From positions 3,429,938 to 3,493,937 of the forward strand of contig NZ_KQ089822.1 of NCBI RefSeq assembly GCF_001037495.1: DNA of 64,000 bases, given 5' to 3'. How positions within the stretch are numbered: the first letter of the stretch is position 1; each line of letters begins with the position of its first letter. Position numbers and translations under genes: made by a program. Under the pieces are notes generated by a model. That model was given only the letters and a program-made list of their open reading frames with translations. It did no database searches and was not told the DNA's origin. Below, piece after piece: positions 1-10,224 of the stretch. Source of the stretch: Citrobacter sp. MGH106. GTDB taxonomy: Bacteria; Pseudomonadota; Gammaproteobacteria; Enterobacterales; Enterobacteriaceae.

Positions 1-1
1 C

Positions 2-736
2 CTGCCGCGCGAACAGCCTGGCGGTGCAGCAAAGCGTCCGGTATTTGTCTGGCCTACGCGCGAACAGCGCTGGAGCTACCTTTCTACCGCGACGCTGAAA
101 GCCGCACCAGGATCGCAGGCTTCGTATTCAAACCTGGCATTCGACCTGCTGGCCGATGCGCTGGCAGCGGCGTCCGGTAAGCCTTATCCGCAACTCTTTG
201 AAGAGAAAATCACCCGACCGCTCGGGATGAAAGACACCACTTTCACCCCCTCACCCGATCAGTGCAAACGTCTGATGGTCGCGGAAAAAGGGGCCAGCCC
301 GTGTAACAATACGCTGGCGGCGATGGGCAGCGGCGGCGTCTATTCTACACCTGGTGATATGATGCGCTGGATGCAACAGTATCTCTCATCTGACTTCTAT
401 CATCGTAGCCAGCAGGCTGACCGGATGCAGACACTGATTTATCAGCGTACACAACTGACCAAAGTGATCGGAATGGATGTACCAGGCAAAGCCGATGCGC
501 TTGGTTTGGGTTGGGTGTATATGGCACCGAAAAATGGTCGTCCGGGGATTATTCAGAAAACCGGCGGCGGCGGTGGATTCATTACTTACATGGCGATGAT
601 CCCGCAGAAAAATGTCGGCGCTTTTGTCGTGGTCACCCGTTCTCCGCTGACCCGATTTACCAATATGAGTGACGGTATCAATAATCTGGTCACAGAATTA
701 AGCGGTAATAAGCCGCTGGTCATTCCCGCGTCCTGA
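2..736 (+). CDS. ampH: AmpH, penicillin-binding beta-lactamase-like peptidase (3' part)
   Basis: The reading frame is open from base 2, so the gene enters from outside the window; about 244 C-terminal residues are present. They match E. coli AmpH (385 residues) closely, a class C beta-lactamase-fold DD-carboxypeptidase/endopeptidase of the periplasm that trims peptidoglycan. The YSN element (SQASYSNLAF) and the KTG box (QKTGGGGGF) of the serine penicillin-binding fold are visible; the catalytic SxxK lies upstream of the window. A hairpin follows the stop codon. The neighbouring hemB agrees with the E. coli neighbourhood, although yaiTUV are absent from between the two genes here. Confidence 0.95.
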   Translation: MPREQPGGAAKRPVFVWPTREQRWSYLSTATLKAAPGSQASYSNLAFDLLADALAAASGKPYPQLFEEKITRPLGMKDTTFTPSPDQCKRLMVAEKGASPCNNTLAAMGSGGVYSTPGDMMRWMQQYLSSDFYHRSQQADRMQTLIYQRTQLTKVIGMDVPGKADALGLGWVYMAPKNGRPGIIQKTGGGGGFITYMAMIPQKNVGAFVVVTRSPLTRFTNMSDGINNLVTELSGNKPLVIPAS

Positions 737-749
737 TTGACTGCTCAAA

Positions 750-780
750 AGGCAAACGGTTGATGCGGACCCGTTTGCCT
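750..780 (+). terminator. Hairpin after ampH
   Basis: A perfect 10-bp stem (AGGCAAACGG, 750-759, with CCGTTTGCCT, 771-780) with an 11-nt loop begins 13 bases after the ampH stop. No strong U-tract follows, so termination efficiency is uncertain. Confidence 0.5.
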
Positions 781-853
781 GATTCACCCAGCCGCATTCT
801 CCGGTATGCCACAAGAAAGCAACTTTCATAAACTCCCTTCACTCTGGTTCGGG

Positions 854-859
854 TATACT
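854..859 (+). promoter_or_regulatory. Possible hemB -10 element
   Basis: TATACT lies about 34 bases before the hemB start codon in a GGGTATACTA context. No good -35 hexamer is visible at 17 bp spacing, so this is a tentative promoter call. Confidence 0.35.
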
Positions 860-892
860 ACGGCCTTCGATTCCACAAACATCAGGCATACC

Positions 893-1867
893 ATGACAGA
901 CCTAATCCAACGCCCTCGCCGCCTGCGCAAATCCCCTGCGCTGCGCGCTATGTTTGAAGAGACAACACTCAGCTTAAATGACCTGGTGTTGCCGATCTTT
1001 GTTGAAGAAGAACTCGACGATTACAAAGCCATCGAGGCGATGCCCGGCGTGATGCGCATTCCGGAAAAACATCTGGCACGCGAGATTGAACGTATTGCCA
1101 ATGCCGGTATCCGCTCGGTGATGACCTTTGGTATTTCCCACCACACAGATGACACCGGCAGCGACGCCTGGAAAGAAGACGGGCTGGTAGCGCGCATGTC
1201 TCGTATCTGCAAGCAAACTGTCCCGGAAATGATCGTCATGTCCGATACCTGCTTCTGTGAATACACCTCGCACGGTCACTGCGGCGTGTTATGCGAACAT
1301 GGTGTTGATAACGATTTGACCCTTGCCAACCTCGGCAAGCAGGCAGTCGTCGCCGCTGCTGCGGGTGCTGATTTCATTGCCCCTTCCGCTGCGATGGACG
1401 GCCAGGTACAGGCTATTCGCCAGGCGCTGGACGCCGCGGGTTTCACCGATACCGCCATCATGTCCTACTCCACCAAGTTTGCCTCATCGTTCTACGGCCC
1501 GTTCCGTGAAGCCGCAGGCACTGCGCTGAAAGGCGATCGTAAAACCTATCAGATGAACCCAATGAACCGTCGCGAGGCGATCCGCGAATCGCTGCTTGAT
1601 GAAGCGCAGGGCGCAGACTGTCTGATGGTAAAACCGGCTGGTGCATACCTTGATATTCTGCGTGATATCCGCGAACGCACGGAACTGCCGATTGGCGCCT
1701 ATCAGGTCAGCGGTGAGTACGCGATGATCAAATTCGCGGCGATGGCGGGAGCAATAGATGAAGAGAAAGTGGTGCTGGAAAGCTTAGGGTCGATCAAACG
1801 CGCGGGCGCGGATCTGATCTTCAGCTACTTCGCACTGGATCTGGCAGAGAAAAAAATACTGCGTTAA
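893..1867 (+). CDS. hemB: Delta-aminolevulinic acid dehydratase (porphobilinogen synthase)
   Basis: HemB condenses two 5-aminolevulinate molecules to porphobilinogen, the second step of cytoplasmic tetrapyrrole synthesis. The product is 324 residues, the length of the E. coli enzyme. The zinc cysteines are at 120, 122 and 130 ([13 protein letters not shown]). The two Schiff-base lysines are K195 ([10 protein letters not shown]) and K247 ([10 protein letters not shown]). The frame is open further upstream to 806, but [10 protein letters not shown] at 893 is the family start and is chosen. It is convergent with tauD, with a large inverted repeat between them. Confidence 0.97.
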   Translation: MTDLIQRPRRLRKSPALRAMFEETTLSLNDLVLPIFVEEELDDYKAIEAMPGVMRIPEKHLAREIERIANAGIRSVMTFGISHHTDDTGSDAWKEDGLVARMSRICKQTVPEMIVMSDTCFCEYTSHGHCGVLCEHGVDNDLTLANLGKQAVVAAAAGADFIAPSAAMDGQVQAIRQALDAAGFTDTAIMSYSTKFASSFYGPFREAAGTALKGDRKTYQMNPMNRREAIRESLLDEAQGADCLMVKPAGAYLDILRDIRERTELPIGAYQVSGEYAMIKFAAMAGAIDEEKVVLESLGSIKRAGADLIFSYFALDLAEKKILR

Positions 1868-1874
1868 GTTATTT

Positions 1875-1936
1875 TGCCAGATGGCGCTTCGCGTTATACG
1901 GCCAGCCACATTGTTGGCCAGGTCAGCGAAGCGCCA
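1875..1936. repeat. REP-like inverted repeat between hemB and tauD
   Basis: A REP-type sequence (from GCCAGATGGCGC, 1877) lies inside a larger dyad. TGGCGCTTCGC (1882-1892) pairs perfectly with GCGAAGCGCCA (1926-1936), and an inner GGCCA/TGGCC arm sits between them. It fills the gap between two convergent genes and probably serves as a bidirectional transcription end or mRNA-stabilising stem. Confidence 0.7.
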
Positions 1937-1944
1937 GCAGGCAA

Positions 1945-2796
1945 TCAGCCCGCACGGAAGTATGGTTTGTCCCCCAGAATCGTCGCCCGATGCATAATGC
2001 GTCGCTGCGGCAGATAGTCAGCATTAGCATAATGCTGCGTCACACGGTTATCCCAAATCGCCACATCGTTGGGCTGCCAGCGCCAGCGCACCTGAAACTC
2101 CGGTTTAGTGATGTGGGCAAACAGGAATCCGAGCAGCGCTTCGCTCTCTTTCTCCGTCACATCGACAATCCGTGTCGTAAATCCCTCATTCACAAACAGT
2201 GCCTGTTTACCGCTCACCGGATGCGTGCGCACGACCGGATGCAACAACGGCGGATGCTTTGCTACCGCCTCCAGCCAGCGCTGGTGCTCCTCTTCAGTCT
2301 TACGATATTTAAACTCCTGAAATGACTTACGGAAATCATGTTCAGCCCGCAGACCCCTTAGCAGTTGGCGAAACGGCGCAGATAGCGCCTCATAGGCGGC
2401 AATTCCGCTGGTCCACAGCGTGTCACCACCGGTTGAGGGCAGCTCTTTAGCTGCAAGAATCGCCCCGGCAGGCGGCGTCTCAATAAACGTCACATCGGTG
2501 TGCCAGTTGTCATTATCCGGCGGATTATCATTATGCGTATCCAGCACGATAATCTCCTCCACCCCCTCAGCATGGGGATAGACAGGATGAATATGCAGAT
2601 CGCCAAAACGTAGCGCCAGCGCCCGTTGTTGCTGCGGCGTAATAACCTGATCGCGCAGGAATACCACCTGGTGGCGCAGTACCGCATGGTACAACTGTTC
2701 AAACTGGTTATCGCTCAGTGGACGGGTCAGATCCGCACCTGTTATCTGTGCCCCAATATACGGCCCCAGCGGGCTAATACTCAGACGTTCACTCAT
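1945..2796 (-). CDS. tauD: Taurine dioxygenase
   Basis: TauD is a cytoplasmic Fe(II)/2-oxoglutarate dioxygenase that converts taurine to sulfite and aminoacetaldehyde, giving sulfur under sulfate starvation. The 283 residues equal the E. coli length. The iron-binding H-x-D is in [10 protein letters not shown] and the distal His in [11 protein letters not shown]; the 2-oxoglutarate-binding arginine region is in RRIMHRATI. It is the last gene of tauABCD and overlaps tauC by four bases, so it is translationally coupled. Confidence 0.97.
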   Translation of the reverse strand: MSERLSISPLGPYIGAQITGADLTRPLSDNQFEQLYHAVLRHQVVFLRDQVITPQQQRALALRFGDLHIHPVYPHAEGVEEIIVLDTHNDNPPDNDNWHTDVTFIETPPAGAILAAKELPSTGGDTLWTSGIAAYEALSAPFRQLLRGLRAEHDFRKSFQEFKYRKTEEEHQRWLEAVAKHPPLLHPVVRTHPVSGKQALFVNEGFTTRIVDVTEKESEALLGFLFAHITKPEFQVRWRWQPNDVAIWDNRVTQHYANADYLPQRRIMHRATILGDKPYFRAG

Positions 2797-3620
2797 TGTA
2801 CTTCTCCATGCCAGGGCGTCAGACGGCGCTGGAGCGCACGCAGACCCAGTTCTAAAATAAAGGCGATAACGGCAATCACCGCGATCCCCGCCAGCACCAC
2901 ATCCGTTGCCAGAAATTCACCGGCTGACTGCACCATAAAACCTAAACCTCGCGTCGCGGCAATCAGCTCTGCTGCCACCAGCGTCGACCAGCCCACGCCC
3001 AGTCCGATGCGCAATCCGGTAAGAATTTCCGGCAATGCCCCCGGTAAAATAACAAACCACAATACCTGTATACGGCTGGCCCCCAGCGATTGCGCGGCCC
3101 GAATCCTCACCTGCTGCGCGCTTTTAACACCCGCCAGTGCCGACATTGCAACAGGTGCAAAAATGGCCAGATAGATCAGCAAGATCTTGGAGGTTTCGCC
3201 GATCCCAAACCAGATGACCATCAGCGGCAAATAGGCCAGCGGTGGAACCGGACGATACAGTTCGATAATCGGATCGAGGATACCGCGCACAGTCGGACTC
3301 AGCCCCATCGCAATCCCCACAGGAACACCAAGCAACACCGCTGCCAGCAGAGCTATCACAATACGCGTCAGACTTGCCGCCAGGTGCTGCCACAACGTGG
3401 CATCCATAAAGCCTTGCGGCCCGGCAATGGTAATAAGTTTTTGTAACACCAGCCCCGGCGAGGGTAAAAACAGTGGACTGATCAATTGCAGAGCTGCCAC
3501 CGTCCACCATATCGCCAGGATAACGGTCAACGTACCGAGACTTAACGTAATCTGGCGAGAGAACGGCCAGCGCCAGCTCAGCGCGCGCTGCCGGGGTTTA
3601 TCGTTAATCACCACACTCAT
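2793..3620 (-). CDS. tauC: Taurine ABC transporter permease
   Basis: TauC is the inner-membrane permease of the TauABC taurine importer. The 275 residues contain an N-terminal charged segment, then about six hydrophobic segments. An EAA-like loop for contact with the ATPase lies in the segment [20 protein letters not shown]. It overlaps tauD at its 3' end and tauB at its 5' end, both by four bases. Expression should follow the tauA promoter, which in E. coli depends on Cbl and CysB. Confidence 0.96.
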   Translation of the reverse strand: MSVVINDKPRQRALSWRWPFSRQITLSLGTLTVILAIWWTVAALQLISPLFLPSPGLVLQKLITIAGPQGFMDATLWQHLAASLTRIVIALLAAVLLGVPVGIAMGLSPTVRGILDPIIELYRPVPPLAYLPLMVIWFGIGETSKILLIYLAIFAPVAMSALAGVKSAQQVRIRAAQSLGASRIQVLWFVILPGALPEILTGLRIGLGVGWSTLVAAELIAATRGLGFMVQSAGEFLATDVVLAGIAVIAVIAFILELGLRALQRRLTPWHGEVQ

Positions 3621-4384
3621 GAAAAAGCCTCCCGTTGTTCAAAGACGCGGCTTAACACATACTCACGCATCGCGATAAACTGCGGATCGGACTTAATACT
3701 GCGGCTGTCTTCTCCGGCCACAAAGCGGCGGGAGAAATTGAGCGGCAAACGTTCAAGCACCCGGCCAGGACCTGGGGACAGCAGCACCAGTTCCGTTGCC
3801 ATAAACACGGCCTCTTCGATATCGTGGGTGATCAGCAGCACCTGTTTACCCGTCTCATACCAGAGCTTAAGAAGCAGGGTTTGCATCTGTTCGCGGGTAA
3901 ACGCATCCAGCGCCCCAAACGGCTCGTCCAACAGCAACAATTGCGGATTCGCCGCCAGCGCCCGGGCAATACCCACGCGCTGACGCTGACCGCCAGAAAG
4001 CTGCCAGATAAAGCGTTTTTCTGCGCCCTCTAATCCAACTTTCTTCAACATTTCCAGAGCGACACGTTGACGCTGCATTTTCTCTACGCCAGCCAGTTGC
4101 AGACAGAACCCGACGTTATCCTGCACGTTACGCCAGGGCAGCAGACCTTCGTTCTGGAACACAACGCCACGTTCAGCCCCAGGACCTTCGACCTTTTTCC
4201 CTTCCAGCAAAATACTGCCGTGCTGATAAGGTACAAATCCGGCAATCAGATTCAGCAACGTGGTTTTCCCGCAGCCTGAAGGCCCAAGCACCACCAGCAG
4301 TTCACCGCCATCCAGGGTCAGATTGATATCGTCCAGCACAGGTTTTCCACCGTAACTGGCGGCAAGATGAGAGATTTGCAGCAT
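3617..4384 (-). CDS. tauB: Taurine ABC transporter ATP-binding protein
   Basis: TauB is the cytoplasmic ATPase of the taurine importer. The 255 residues show Walker A ([12 protein letters not shown]), the ABC signature ([12 protein letters not shown]), Walker B ([12 protein letters not shown]) and the switch His ([10 protein letters not shown]). It is the second gene of the operon, 11 bases after tauA, and overlaps tauC. Confidence 0.97.
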   Translation of the reverse strand: MLQISHLAASYGGKPVLDDINLTLDGGELLVVLGPSGCGKTTLLNLIAGFVPYQHGSILLEGKKVEGPGAERGVVFQNEGLLPWRNVQDNVGFCLQLAGVEKMQRQRVALEMLKKVGLEGAEKRFIWQLSGGQRQRVGIARALAANPQLLLLDEPFGALDAFTREQMQTLLLKLWYETGKQVLLITHDIEEAVFMATELVLLSPGPGRVLERLPLNFSRRFVAGEDSRSIKSDPQFIAMREYVLSRVFEQREAFS

Positions 4385-4395
4385 CAGCGCCCCCT

Positions 4396-5358
4396 TTATT
4401 GCACAAAGCGATCGGTGACGTACTGGCTGTAGTCCGTCGCTACGGCAGGTACTTTCCCCTGCTCTTTGAGGAACTGCGCGGTGTCGATAATCGCTTTGTT
4501 TACCGGCCCGGTCAGTTCGGCGGTTTGCTGTTGCGGTGTCAGATAGGTATTACCCTTCACCAGCGCAGGAATGTCTGCCTCCGGCACTCCACTTAAGCGC
4601 GACAGCTTGCTGATATTTTCCGGCTGCTTCAGCCACTCATAGGGGTTAGCGATATAGGGCTGCTGTGCAGCAATCGCGCTTTTGGCAAAGGCTTTCACTA
4701 CCTCAGGATGCTTCTCGGCAAAATCTTTACGCACCACCCACACATCCAGCGTCGGCGCCCCCCATTCCCCCACTTTTTCGGAGTCGGTTAATACTTTGCC
4801 GTCTTTTTCCAGTGCATTTACCGCAGGCGCCCAAACGTAAGCACCATCAATGTCTCCGCGCTGCCAGGCGGCAATAATCGCCGGAGGTTGCAGATTCACA
4901 ATCTCCACCTGGCCAGGCTTAATACCCCAGTGTTTGAGTGCAGCCAGCAGGCTGTAGTGGGTCGTGGAGATAAACGGCACGGCGATACGTTTACCAATCA
5001 GATCCTGCGGTGTGCTGATATTTTTCTTTACCACCAGCGCTTCGGAGTTACCCAGTTTTGAGGCCAGCAAGAAAACCTCAATCGGCACCTGCTGACTGGC
5101 GGCGACCGCCAGCGGGCTGGAACCGAGATTGCCAATCTGCACATCGCCGGAAGCCAGCGCCCGCACGATGCTCGCGCCACTATCGAACTTACGCCAGTCA
5201 ACGGTGGCCCCGCTCTCTTTGGCAAAGGTGTTGTCCGCCTGCGCCACTTTGGCGGGTTCGGCGGAAGTCTGATACGCGACGGTGACATTGACCGCCTGCG
5301 CCTGAAATGCAACCAATGCCAGTACGGCAAGGAGTGTGTTACGCGATGAAATACCCAT
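4396..5358 (-). CDS. tauA: Taurine-binding periplasmic protein
   Basis: TauA captures taurine in the periplasm for TauBC. The 320 residues begin with a Sec signal peptide ([15 protein letters not shown], cleavage near AQAVNV). The mature sequence matches E. coli TauA almost residue for residue ([20 protein letters not shown]). It is the first gene of tauABCD and is transcribed divergently from the UhpA-like regulator. Confidence 0.97.
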   Translation of the reverse strand: MGISSRNTLLAVLALVAFQAQAVNVTVAYQTSAEPAKVAQADNTFAKESGATVDWRKFDSGASIVRALASGDVQIGNLGSSPLAVAASQQVPIEVFLLASKLGNSEALVVKKNISTPQDLIGKRIAVPFISTTHYSLLAALKHWGIKPGQVEIVNLQPPAIIAAWQRGDIDGAYVWAPAVNALEKDGKVLTDSEKVGEWGAPTLDVWVVRKDFAEKHPEVVKAFAKSAIAAQQPYIANPYEWLKQPENISKLSRLSGVPEADIPALVKGNTYLTPQQQTAELTGPVNKAIIDTAQFLKEQGKVPAVATDYSQYVTDRFVQ

Positions 5359-5613
5359 GATTGTCTGCTCCCCTGTCTTGTTATGGAGGCAGTATTTCGT
5401 TGCGGCTGAATTTGATAAAGGAATTAAAAATTCTGGCTAAGAACAAAGCGTTTTTAGAAAAAAACCGGCAAAGGTTAGTGATTTTCCACAAAAACCGCGC
5501 CACGCCTTTTTATTGCGATTTTGTTACATCCGTTACATAACTATACCTGATTGATTGCCAGCACAGCCCTGGCAGGCATCATAGACGTCATTGTCAGACA
5601 AGAGAGCAATATC
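5359..5613. promoter_or_regulatory. Divergent control region, tauA / uhpA-like
   Basis: This 255-bp AT-rich gap must hold both promoters. On the tau side there is a GAATT-AAA-AATTC dyad (5421-5433), in a position where Cbl/CysB sites occur in E. coli tau. On the other side two copies of GTTACAT (5523-5529 and 5532-5538) are spaced 9 bp apart, just before a weak TATACC -10. Assignment of either motif to a named regulator is inference. Confidence 0.4.
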
Positions 5614-6243
5614 ATGATTCATGTTGTGCTGGTGGATGACCATGTGGTGGTGCGTTCCGGCTTTGCGCAATTACTCAGCCTCGAAGATGACATTGACGTC
5701 ATCGGTCAGTACAGCAGCGCGGCACAAGCCTGGCCCGCATTACTGCGCGATGACGTCAACGTGGCGGTAATGGACATCGCCATGCCGGATGAAAATGGTC
5801 TGAGCCTGTTAAAACGACTGCGGTCGCAGAAACCCGGCTTTCGCGCCATCATTCTCAGCATTTACGACGCGCCTACATTTGTTCAAAGCGCACTGGATGC
5901 CGGAGCCAGCGGCTACCTGACCAAACGCTGCGGCCCCGAGGAATTAGTACAGGCTGTACGCTCAGTGGGTATGGGCGGGCATTACCTGTGTGCCGATGCC
6001 TTACGGGCGCTACGCGGTGGTGAACAGCCCGCGCAGGTTCTGGAAGTACTGACCCCACGCGAGCGGGAAGTCTTTGATCTGCTGGTCAAAGGCGATAGCG
6101 TGAAAGAAATCGCCTTTAAGCTCGATCTCAGCCATAAAACTGTCCATGTCCACCGCGCTAACGTACTGGGCAAGCTGCAATGTCACAGCACCATCGATCT
6201 GGTGCATTTCGCCCTCGACCACCAGTTGCTGACGGGGCATTAA
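5614..6243 (+). CDS. UhpA-like response regulator (NarL/FixJ family)
   Basis: A 209-residue response regulator resembling UhpA of E. coli. The receiver domain has acidic residues D8/D9 and phospho-acceptor D54 (AVMDIAMPDE), Thr/Ser and Lys (SGYLTKRC). The C-terminal LuxR-type HTH reads LTPREREVFDLLVKGDSVKE and HKTVHVHRANVLGKL. The start at 5614 is chosen because the N-terminus MIHVVLVDDH aligns with UhpA and AGAGAG precedes it; the frame is open back to 5551. Its stop overlaps the sensor start by one base (TAATG). It probably activates the downstream uhpC-like/afu genes. Confidence 0.88.
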   Translation: MIHVVLVDDHVVVRSGFAQLLSLEDDIDVIGQYSSAAQAWPALLRDDVNVAVMDIAMPDENGLSLLKRLRSQKPGFRAIILSIYDAPTFVQSALDAGASGYLTKRCGPEELVQAVRSVGMGGHYLCADALRALRGGEQPAQVLEVLTPREREVFDLLVKGDSVKEIAFKLDLSHKTVHVHRANVLGKLQCHSTIDLVHFALDHQLLTGH

Positions 6244-7784
6244 TGTCACGATCGGCTCGCCATGGGGTGATCTCACTTTTTATCCTGTTGGCCTGGGGAT
6301 CGGGCTGGCTGATGCTGTGGACGCTAGGTTTTTACCTGACCCATAACGGCCAACAGGCGGCGTTATTTCTGCCTCACGGCGTCTACCTTGCTCTGCTGAT
6401 CCTGCTTTCGCGCCGGTACTGGCCCGCGCTGGTGCTGCCGCCGGTGCTGATGCTGTTGTGGTTGCACAGCGAGCAGTTGTTGAATGGCTACATCCTGCTG
6501 GCAGCGCCGTTTATCAGCCTGATCCCAGCGAGCATTGGGCAATCCTACTGGCACCGCTTCCCCCTTTACTGGCAGCGATTAACGCTGTTACTGGCCGCGG
6601 TGACCGTGACGTCATTACTCAACACCGCCCTGCTTTCGCCCTTTATTCAAAGTCCGGCTATGTTGACGGGTCTGGCATCGTTTACCGGTGGCGTGTTGCT
6701 GACGCCATTTGTCTATCTGATCTACGAGTTTCTCCGCCAGCAGCACCGGTATCATTTGCTCGGTCTGGATACCACCAATCCACCGCTGCGCACGTCGCTT
6801 ATTATCTGGTGCAGCCTGTTTTTTATTATCGGCATCGGTACGCAGATGGTTCTGTCACCGGATATCGAGCGACTGCTGCTGATCGTGGTATTCCTGCCAA
6901 ACGTGGTGATGGCGTGGAAATTTGGCTGGCAGGGGGGCGTATTGTCCGGGCTACTCGGCAGCATGATGATCACCATCGCCCGGCAGATAGGCGTAGGATT
7001 CAGCAATCTACTCGAACTGGAGATTTTTCTCGCCACCCAGGCACTGCTGGGCATCGGGCTGGGCATCGCCATCAGTCGCCAGCAGCATCTGGCGCAGAAC
7101 CTGCATCATTATCGCCAGCGTCTGGAATCTGAACTGACAGCGCGGCGAGCGTTGACCGAACAACTGATCCGCACCGAAGAAAATACCCGCAAGAACCTGG
7201 CGCGGGAACTGCATGACGAAATTGGCCAGAACATTACCGCGATTCAAATCCAGTCGCAGTTAGTCAAACGGGCGCACAATCCACAACAAACACTCGAGGC
7301 CGCCAATCAGATCAACGATCTTGCCCGACGTATTCACCACTCTACCCGTCAGTTGTTGCGCCAGTTACGCCCTCCCGCTCTCGACGAGCTGTCCTTTAAA
7401 GATGCGCTACATCATCTGGTGAACGAATTTGCGTTTGCCGAACGGGGTATTCGTTGTCGGTTTGAGTATCAGATGGAAAATACGCCAGAAAATGAAACGG
7501 TCAGATTCACCCTTTATCGTCTTTTGCAGGAATTACTCAATAACGTCTGCAAACATGCTGACGCCAGCGAGGTGTCGATTGCGTTACGCCAGCGAGAAAA
7601 CAGCCTGCATCTGGAAGTTGATGATAACGGCGTCGGTATTCTACCCGAAAAAATCCCTGGCTTCGGTATCCAGGGAATGCGTGAGCGCGTTAATGCACTC
7701 GGCGGCGAGTTGACGATCGAATCGCAGAATGGTACGCGGGTAATTGTTAACCTGCCCACAAATTTGCAACAAACCCGCCATTAA
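6243..7784 (+). CDS. UhpB-like membrane sensor histidine kinase (MASE1)
   Basis: A 513-residue sensor kinase related to UhpB. The N-terminal ~280 residues form about eight or more hydrophobic segments (MASE1 type), followed by a coiled-coil and a HisKA_3 kinase core with the phospho-histidine in NLARELHDEIGQN. ATP-binding motifs LLQELLNNVCKHAD (N box) and GFGIQGMRERV (G box) are present. Start ATG 6243 overlaps the response regulator stop. In E. coli, UhpB is controlled by UhpC on binding external glucose-6-phosphate; the same arrangement is inferred here. Confidence 0.88.
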   Translation: MSRSARHGVISLFILLAWGSGWLMLWTLGFYLTHNGQQAALFLPHGVYLALLILLSRRYWPALVLPPVLMLLWLHSEQLLNGYILLAAPFISLIPASIGQSYWHRFPLYWQRLTLLLAAVTVTSLLNTALLSPFIQSPAMLTGLASFTGGVLLTPFVYLIYEFLRQQHRYHLLGLDTTNPPLRTSLIIWCSLFFIIGIGTQMVLSPDIERLLLIVVFLPNVVMAWKFGWQGGVLSGLLGSMMITIARQIGVGFSNLLELEIFLATQALLGIGLGIAISRQQHLAQNLHHYRQRLESELTARRALTEQLIRTEENTRKNLARELHDEIGQNITAIQIQSQLVKRAHNPQQTLEAANQINDLARRIHHSTRQLLRQLRPPALDELSFKDALHHLVNEFAFAERGIRCRFEYQMENTPENETVRFTLYRLLQELLNNVCKHADASEVSIALRQRENSLHLEVDDNGVGILPEKIPGFGIQGMRERVNALGGELTIESQNGTRVIVNLPTNLQQTRH

Positions 7785-7791
7785 CCAGGAA

Positions 7792-7815
7792 AAAGTCTTA
7801 GTCAGTCCGGACTTT
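7792..7815. promoter_or_regulatory. Dyad before uhpC-like/afu genes
   Basis: AAAGTC (7792-7797) and GACTTT (7810-7815) form a perfect inverted repeat in the 88-bp gap between the sensor kinase and the UhpC-like gene, where a separate promoter would lie. It could be the UhpA-like operator or a short terminator stem; no U-tract follows. Confidence 0.35.
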
Positions 7816-7872
7816 CTCTCATCCCCTTTCGGTTTCACTTTCATATAGTCAGCAAAACGGAGACGGCTATCT

Positions 7873-9177
7873 ATGCACGCACGCTCAGCCAGCAAAACAG
7901 ACCAACAATATCGGGCACTACGCCCCCGGCTGCTAATGTGCATGGTGATTGGCTACGCCGCGTTTTACCTGACGCGCAAAAGCGTCAACTACGTACTTCC
8001 GGCGCTGCAAACCGATCTTGGGCTGGATAAAGGCGATATCGGCCTGCTGGGATCGCTGTTCTATCTGACGTACGGCCTGTCGAAATTCACCGCCGGATTA
8101 TGGCATGACAGCCACGGGCAGCGCGCGTTTATGGGCATCGGCCTGTTCGCCACCGGCATATTAAACGTGGTGTTTGCGTTTGGCGAATCACTGCCCCTGT
8201 TGCTTGCTGTCTGGACGTTAAACGGTTTTTTCCAGGGTTGGGGCTGGCCGCCATGCGCCCGACTGTTGACCCACTGGTATTCACGCAACGAGCGCGGCTT
8301 CTGGTGGGGCTGCTGGAATATGTCGATCAACATCGGTGGAGCGGTGATCCCACTGATTAGCGCCTTTGCCGCCCACTGGTGGGGCTGGCAGGCCGCCATG
8401 CTGGCACCTGGGATCATCAGCATGGCATTAGGCATCTGGCTTACTCTGCAACTCAAAGGCACGCCACAGGAAGAGGGATTACCCACGGTTGGAGAATGGC
8501 GACATGACCCGCTGGAGTTGCGCCAGGAGCAGCAAAGCCCGCCGATGGGACTGTGGCAAATGTTACGCACGACGATGCTGAAGAACCCGATGATCTGGCT
8601 GCTCGGCGTGTCGTATGTACTGGTCTATTTGATCCGCATTGCCCTCAATGACTGGGGCAACATCTGGCTGACGGAAAGCCACGGCGTCAACCTGCTCAGC
8701 GCCAATGCCACAGTGATGCTGTTTGAAGTCGGTGGTTTACTCGGGGCGCTGTTTGCCGGATGGGGATCAGATTTGCTGTTCAGTGGACAACGCGCGCCAA
8801 TGATTTTGTTGTTCACGCTGGGGCTGATGGTCTCTGTCGCTGCCCTGTGGCTGGCACCGGTTCACCACTACGCACTGCTGGCGGTCTGTTTCTTTACCGT
8901 GGGCTTTTTTGTTTTTGGCCCACAAATGTTGATTGGCCTGGCAGCTGTCGAATGCGGACACAAGGCGGCGGCAGGTTCAATCACGGGTTTTCTCGGATTG
9001 TTCGCCTATCTGGGGGCCGCGCTGGCGGGTTGGCCGCTGTCGCTGGTCATAGAACGTTACGGCTGGTCGGGAATGTTCAGTTTGCTCTCGGTAGCCGCTG
9101 TCTTTATGGGTTTATTGCTGATGCCGCTACTTATTGCAGGCATTACCCCTTCTCTCAGTCAAAGGATAAAACAATGA
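7873..9177 (+). CDS. UhpC-like MFS sugar-phosphate sensor/transporter
   Basis: A 434-residue major facilitator of the organophosphate:Pi antiporter family with 12 predicted membrane segments, closest in appearance to UhpC (439 residues in E. coli). Shared stretches include SDIGLL-like DIGLLGSLFYLTYGLSKF, FFQGWGWPPCARLLTHWYSR and FFVFGPQMLIGLAAVECGHK. UhpC is a receptor that signals through UhpB; with UhpA/B homologues next to it the same receptor role is likely. Its stop overlaps the afuA start (ATGA), so sensing and import are cotranscribed. Confidence 0.87.
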   Translation: MHARSASKTDQQYRALRPRLLMCMVIGYAAFYLTRKSVNYVLPALQTDLGLDKGDIGLLGSLFYLTYGLSKFTAGLWHDSHGQRAFMGIGLFATGILNVVFAFGESLPLLLAVWTLNGFFQGWGWPPCARLLTHWYSRNERGFWWGCWNMSINIGGAVIPLISAFAAHWWGWQAAMLAPGIISMALGIWLTLQLKGTPQEEGLPTVGEWRHDPLELRQEQQSPPMGLWQMLRTTMLKNPMIWLLGVSYVLVYLIRIALNDWGNIWLTESHGVNLLSANATVMLFEVGGLLGALFAGWGSDLLFSGQRAPMILLFTLGLMVSVAALWLAPVHHYALLAVCFFTVGFFVFGPQMLIGLAAVECGHKAAAGSITGFLGLFAYLGAALAGWPLSLVIERYGWSGMFSLLSVAAVFMGLLLMPLLIAGITPSLSQRIKQ

Positions 9178-10205
9178 AACTGACGCTTACCTCTACCCTG
9201 ATTGCATCCGGCATTGCGCTGGCTGCCTTAAGCAGCGTTGCACAAGCAGAAGGTCGCCTGGTGGTCTATTGCAGTGCCACCAACGAGATGTGTGAATCCG
9301 AAACCAAAGCTTTCGGCGACAAATATGACGTGAAGACCTCGTTCATCCGTAACGGATCGGGCAGTACGCTGGCGAAAGTCGATGCCGAGAAGAAAAACCC
9401 GCAGGCGGATGTCTGGTACGGCGGTACGCTGGATCCGCAATCTCAGGCAGGTGAAATGGGTCTGCTGCAGCCCTATAAATCACCGAACCTCAGCCAGATC
9501 ATGGAGAAATTCCGCGATCCCGCCAAGGTTAAAGGTAACCTCTCCTCGGCGGTTTACGTCGGTATTCTGGGCTTTGGCGTCAATACCCAGCGTCTGAAAG
9601 AGAAAAACCTGCCAGTACCAAAATGCTGGAAAGATCTAACCAAACCGGAATACAAAGGTGAAATTCAGATTGCCGACCCGCAAAGTTCAGGCACGGCTTA
9701 CACCGCACTGGCGACCTTTGCCCAGCTATGGGGTGAAGATCAGGCCTTTGATTATCTGAAGCAACTCAACGCCAACGTCTCCCAGTACACCAAATCCGGC
9801 ATAGCCCCGGCACGTAACGCCGCCCGTGGCGAAACGGCTATCGGCATTGGTTTCCTGCACGACTATTCGCTGGAAAAAGAACAAGGCGCGCCGCTGGAAC
9901 TGATCTCCCCTTGCGAAGGTACCGGCTATGAAATTGGTGGCGTCAGCATTCTGAAAGGCGCTCGTAATATTGACAACGCCAAACTGTTCGTCGACTGGGT
10001 ACTGTCGAAAGACGCCCAGGAGCTGGCATGGAAGAAAGGCAAATCCTATCAGATCCTGACCAACACCACTGCCGAAACCTCGCCAAACTCACTGAAACTC
10101 GATGATCTGAAACTTATCAATTACGACATGGATAAGTATGGTTCTACCGATGTGCGTAAAGCCTTGATCAACAAGTGGGTCAGCGAAGTGAAGATGGGGA
10201 AATAA
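9174..10205 (+). CDS. afuA: AfuA-like periplasmic sugar-phosphate binding protein
   Basis: A 343-residue extracellular solute-binding protein with a Sec signal peptide (MKLTLTSTLIASGIALAALS, cleavage after AQA). It was long labelled ferric-binding by similarity to FbpA. AfuA of Actinobacillus pleuropneumoniae and Citrobacter rodentium was shown to bind hexose phosphates instead, and the association with uhp-like genes here supports that. The start at 9174 follows AAGGATAAAAC and overlaps the uhpC-like stop. A REP element separates it from afuB. Confidence 0.85.
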   Translation: MKLTLTSTLIASGIALAALSSVAQAEGRLVVYCSATNEMCESETKAFGDKYDVKTSFIRNGSGSTLAKVDAEKKNPQADVWYGGTLDPQSQAGEMGLLQPYKSPNLSQIMEKFRDPAKVKGNLSSAVYVGILGFGVNTQRLKEKNLPVPKCWKDLTKPEYKGEIQIADPQSSGTAYTALATFAQLWGEDQAFDYLKQLNANVSQYTKSGIAPARNAARGETAIGIGFLHDYSLEKEQGAPLELISPCEGTGYEIGGVSILKGARNIDNAKLFVDWVLSKDAQELAWKKGKSYQILTNTTAETSPNSLKLDDLKLINYDMDKYGSTDVRKALINKWVSEVKMGK

Positions 10206-10224
10206 GCCCACATTTTGCGGTTAA

